Source: Pseudomonadota bacterium (lineage in GTDB: Bacteria; Pseudomonadota; Gammaproteobacteria; Burkholderiales; Burkholderiaceae_B). From it: 5,805 nt of DNA. Made by a program: the position numbers and the translations under genes. Position 1 is the stretch's first letter; each line of letters starts with the position of its first letter. Positions 3,875 through 5,805 of the stretch are shown here, piece by piece. Location of the stretch: positions 1-5,805 of the forward strand of contig JAEYVD010000088.1 in the NCBI GenBank assembly GCA_023432075.1, given 5' to 3'. The notes beneath the pieces are model-generated. The model worked only from the letters and a program-made list of their open reading frames with translations, made no database searches and was not told the DNA's origin.

Positions 3875-5805
3875 ATGTCCCGCTCTGCCCGCCCCACCCC
3901 GACGCGCCTTCTGCGCCTGCTTCCGCTGTGCGCCGCGCTGGCGCTTGCCCCTGCCGTGCATGCCCAGTCCGCCCGCGTGACGGTCGAACAGGCCGCCGCG
4001 CCGCTCGAGACCGCCTTGAACCAGTACGCCGCGTCGGCGCGGGTGACGCTGTCGTTCGATCCGTCGCTCACCGCTGGCCGCCAGGCGCCCGCGCTGCACG
4101 GGGCTTACCCGGTCGCGGAGGGCTTTGCGGCGCTGCTGGCAGGCAGCGGCCTGATCGCCGAGCAGACGGGCGAACGCCACTTCGTCATCCGGCCGGCCGC
4201 ACCGGCGGTCAGCACGCTGGCCCCCGTCACGGTGACGGGCGACTCGGCGGCCGAACGCTACAACCCGCCGACCACGGTGGGTTCCAAGACGCCGCTCACG
4301 CAGCGCCAGATTCCCCAGTCGATCAGCGTGGTCACGCAGGAGCGCATGCGCCAGCAGGCCATGCAGACGCTGGACGACGCGATGCGCAATACGGCGGGCG
4401 TCACCGTCGAACGCCGCGACAACAGCCGCTCGATCTTCCATTCGCGCGGCTTTGACATGACGTCGTATCAGATCGACGGCATTCCGACGCAATACGACTG
4501 GCGCATGCTGTCCTCGACGGACCTGGCCATCTACGACCGCGTCGAGGTCCTGAAAGGCCCGGCGGGCCTGTACAACGGCGCGGGCGGGCTGGGCGGCGCG
4601 ATCAACCTGGTCCACAAGCGCCCGCAAAAGGAATTCGGCTTCGAAGGCAGCGTCTCGGCCGGCTCGTGGGACAACTACCGCTCCGAGGTCGACCTGACCG
4701 GCGGCCTGAACGCGGATGGCTCGCTGCGCGGACGGCTGGTCGGCGTCTACCAGGACCGCCGCTTCTTCTACGACAAGACCAACGAGCAACATTCCGTGCT
4801 ATACGGCGCGCTGGCGTATGACTTCACGCCGCGCACGACGCTGACGGTGGGCGGCGGCCGCCAGGAGCGCGACATCCACGCGTCGATGTGGTCCATCCCG
4901 GCGCTCATGACCGTCGGACCCGGCGGCCAACCCAGTTTTTCGCTGGCCGACATCAAGCGTTCCACCTTCATCGGCGCCGACTGGAACCGTGACCAGTTCA
5001 CGTCCACCGAAGCCTTTGCCGACGTGGAGCATCGCCTGGACAATGGCTGGACGGCCAAGCTATCCGGCCGCTATGCCGAAAACAAGCTGGACCGCGAACA
5101 GGCGTATGGCTGGGGGCCGGCCAATACCTCGAATAACCTGATCCAGCTGCTGTCGGCCAAGGGCCCGACGCGGCAGGCGCAGACGTCCTACGACGCCTAC
5201 GCCGACGGCCCCTTCCAGCTGTTCGGCCGCCAGCACAATCTGACGCTGGGCGCCAACTACACCGACTCGCGCTTTGACAACGCGTGGAACTATCCGACGC
5301 CGAACTGGGCGCCGCGCATCGACATCACGAACCCGCGCTCGGACTTCGACCGTCTGGACTATGCCTTCAACAACAGCAACCATGCGCGCACCAAGCAATG
5401 GGGCCTCTACAGCAACCTGCGCCTGCGCCTGGCCGAGCCGTTGACGCTGGTGGCGGGCGGGCGCTTCAGCTGGTGGGACCTGACGTCCAATCAGCGCACG
5501 CTCACCGCGGAAAAGTCGCAGCAGGCCAACTACGACGGCAAGTTCACGCCCAACCTGGGCCTGATCTATGACCTGAACGACACCTATTCGGTCTATACCA
5601 GTTACTCCGAGATCTTCCTGCCGCAGAACGGCTACACGACGGCGGACGGCAGCATGCTCAAGCCCCTGGAAGGCAAGCAGATCGAGGCCGGCATCAAGGG
5701 CGAATACCTGGACGGCGCGCTCAATGCCTCGTTTGCGGTGTTCGAGATCCGCGACGAGAACCGCGCCACGCTCTCGCCGGATTCCACCACGGTCTACACG
5801 GCCAA
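3875..5805 (+). CDS. TonB-dependent siderophore receptor with STN signalling domain (transducer), C-terminus beyond window
   Basis: 643 codons are present and the frame is open at the right edge; full-length relatives have about 800 residues, so roughly the last fifth is missing. Order of parts: signal peptide 1-30 (Arg-rich start, hydrophobic LLRLLPLCAALALAPA, predicted cut after AVHA); STN signalling domain about 34-106 (ARVTLSFDPSLTAG at 54-67, FVIR at 103-106); probable TonB box LAPVTVTGD at 115-123; plug domain about 130-250 with PQSISVVTQERM (147-158), YQIDGIP (198-204) and VEVLKGPAGLYNGAGGLGGAINLVHKRP (223-250); then outer-membrane beta-barrel strands. It imports a ferric siderophore using TonB/ExbBD energy, and the STN domain marks it as a transducer that signals to FecR. 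The ATG start gives a complete signal peptide. Plug motifs match the general siderophore-receptor family (FpvA/FecA-like); the ligand cannot be named. No frameshift or internal stop was seen. Confidence 0.95.
   Translation, partial: MSRSARPTPTRLLRLLPLCAALALAPAVHAQSARVTVEQAAAPLETALNQYAASARVTLSFDPSLTAGRQAPALHGAYPVAEGFAALLAGSGLIAEQTGERHFVIRPAAPAVSTLAPVTVTGDSAAERYNPPTTVGSKTPLTQRQIPQSISVVTQERMRQQAMQTLDDAMRNTAGVTVERRDNSRSIFHSRGFDMTSYQIDGIPTQYDWRMLSSTDLAIYDRVEVLKGPAGLYNGAGGLGGAINLVHKRPQKEFGFEGSVSAGSWDNYRSEVDLTGGLNADGSLRGRLVGVYQDRRFFYDKTNEQHSVLYGALAYDFTPRTTLTVGGGRQERDIHASMWSIPALMTVGPGGQPSFSLADIKRSTFIGADWNRDQFTSTEAFADVEHRLDNGWTAKLSGRYAENKLDREQAYGWGPANTSNNLIQLLSAKGPTRQAQTSYDAYADGPFQLFGRQHNLTLGANYTDSRFDNAWNYPTPNWAPRIDITNPRSDFDRLDYAFNNSNHARTKQWGLYSNLRLRLAEPLTLVAGGRFSWWDLTSNQRTLTAEKSQQANYDGKFTPNLGLIYDLNDTYSVYTSYSEIFLPQNGYTTADGSMLKPLEGKQIEAGIKGEYLDGALNASFAVFEIRDENRATLSPDSTTVYTA

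Noticed and set aside
3133..4455. 440-codon plus-strand open frame crossing fecR, the gap and the receptor start
   Set aside because: It is Arg/Ala/Gly/Pro-rich, matches no family, and overlaps two confidently identified genes in another frame; typical of high-GC shadow frames.
3782..4792. 336-codon minus-strand open frame opposite the receptor gene
   Set aside because: Composition is Arg/Ala/Val-rich low-complexity and the opposite strand encodes a clear TonB receptor.

Overview
The window is a high-GC chromosomal segment with strong third-position G/C preference. Its gene families (CoA-binding acyl-CoA synthetase, enoyl-CoA hydratase, divergent IclR regulator, FecI/FecR/TonB-receptor set) fit a beta-proteobacterium of the Alcaligenaceae type (Achromobacter or Bordetella-like). 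That placement is inferred from gene style and base composition, not from a marker gene. No RNA gene, insertion sequence, CRISPR array or prophage part was seen.

Left part (1-2227), acyl-CoA metabolism with its likely regulator. On the minus strand, an enoyl-CoA hydratase/isomerase-family gene (466-1287) is followed, with a 4-base GTGA stop/start overlap, by the N-terminal part of a CoA-binding acyl-CoA synthetase of the NDP-forming type (469 down to the window edge). A 130-bp divergent region (1288-1417) holds three inverted repeats. Two lie just upstream of the plus-strand IclR-family regulator (1418-2227) and are candidate operators. The third is a GC-rich 20-bp palindrome in the leader of the hydratase gene. 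The simplest reading is that the IclR protein senses a carboxylic acid or CoA-related metabolite and controls the divergent catabolic operon and itself.

Right part (2228-5805), an iron-uptake cell-surface signalling system. A Fur-box-like site overlapping an extended -10 element precedes a FecI-type ECF sigma factor (2347-2859). Its 3' end overlaps a FecR-type transmembrane sigma regulator (2852-3775). After a 99-bp gap with its own possible ECF-type promoter comes a TonB-dependent siderophore receptor (3875 to the right edge, C-terminus missing). The receptor carries an N-terminal STN signalling domain, so it should both import a ferric chelate and signal through FecR to FecI. Proposed circuit: iron starvation relieves Fur repression of fecI-fecR; the loaded receptor contacts FecR; FecI then drives receptor transcription.

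Nothing here is clearly a new system. The points most worth a second look are the hydratase homologue that lacks both classical catalytic glutamates but has an isomerase-like Asp, the paired palindromes in the divergent region, a Tat-like Arg motif at the FecR membrane segment, and STN-like similarity between the FecR C-terminus and the receptor N-terminus.
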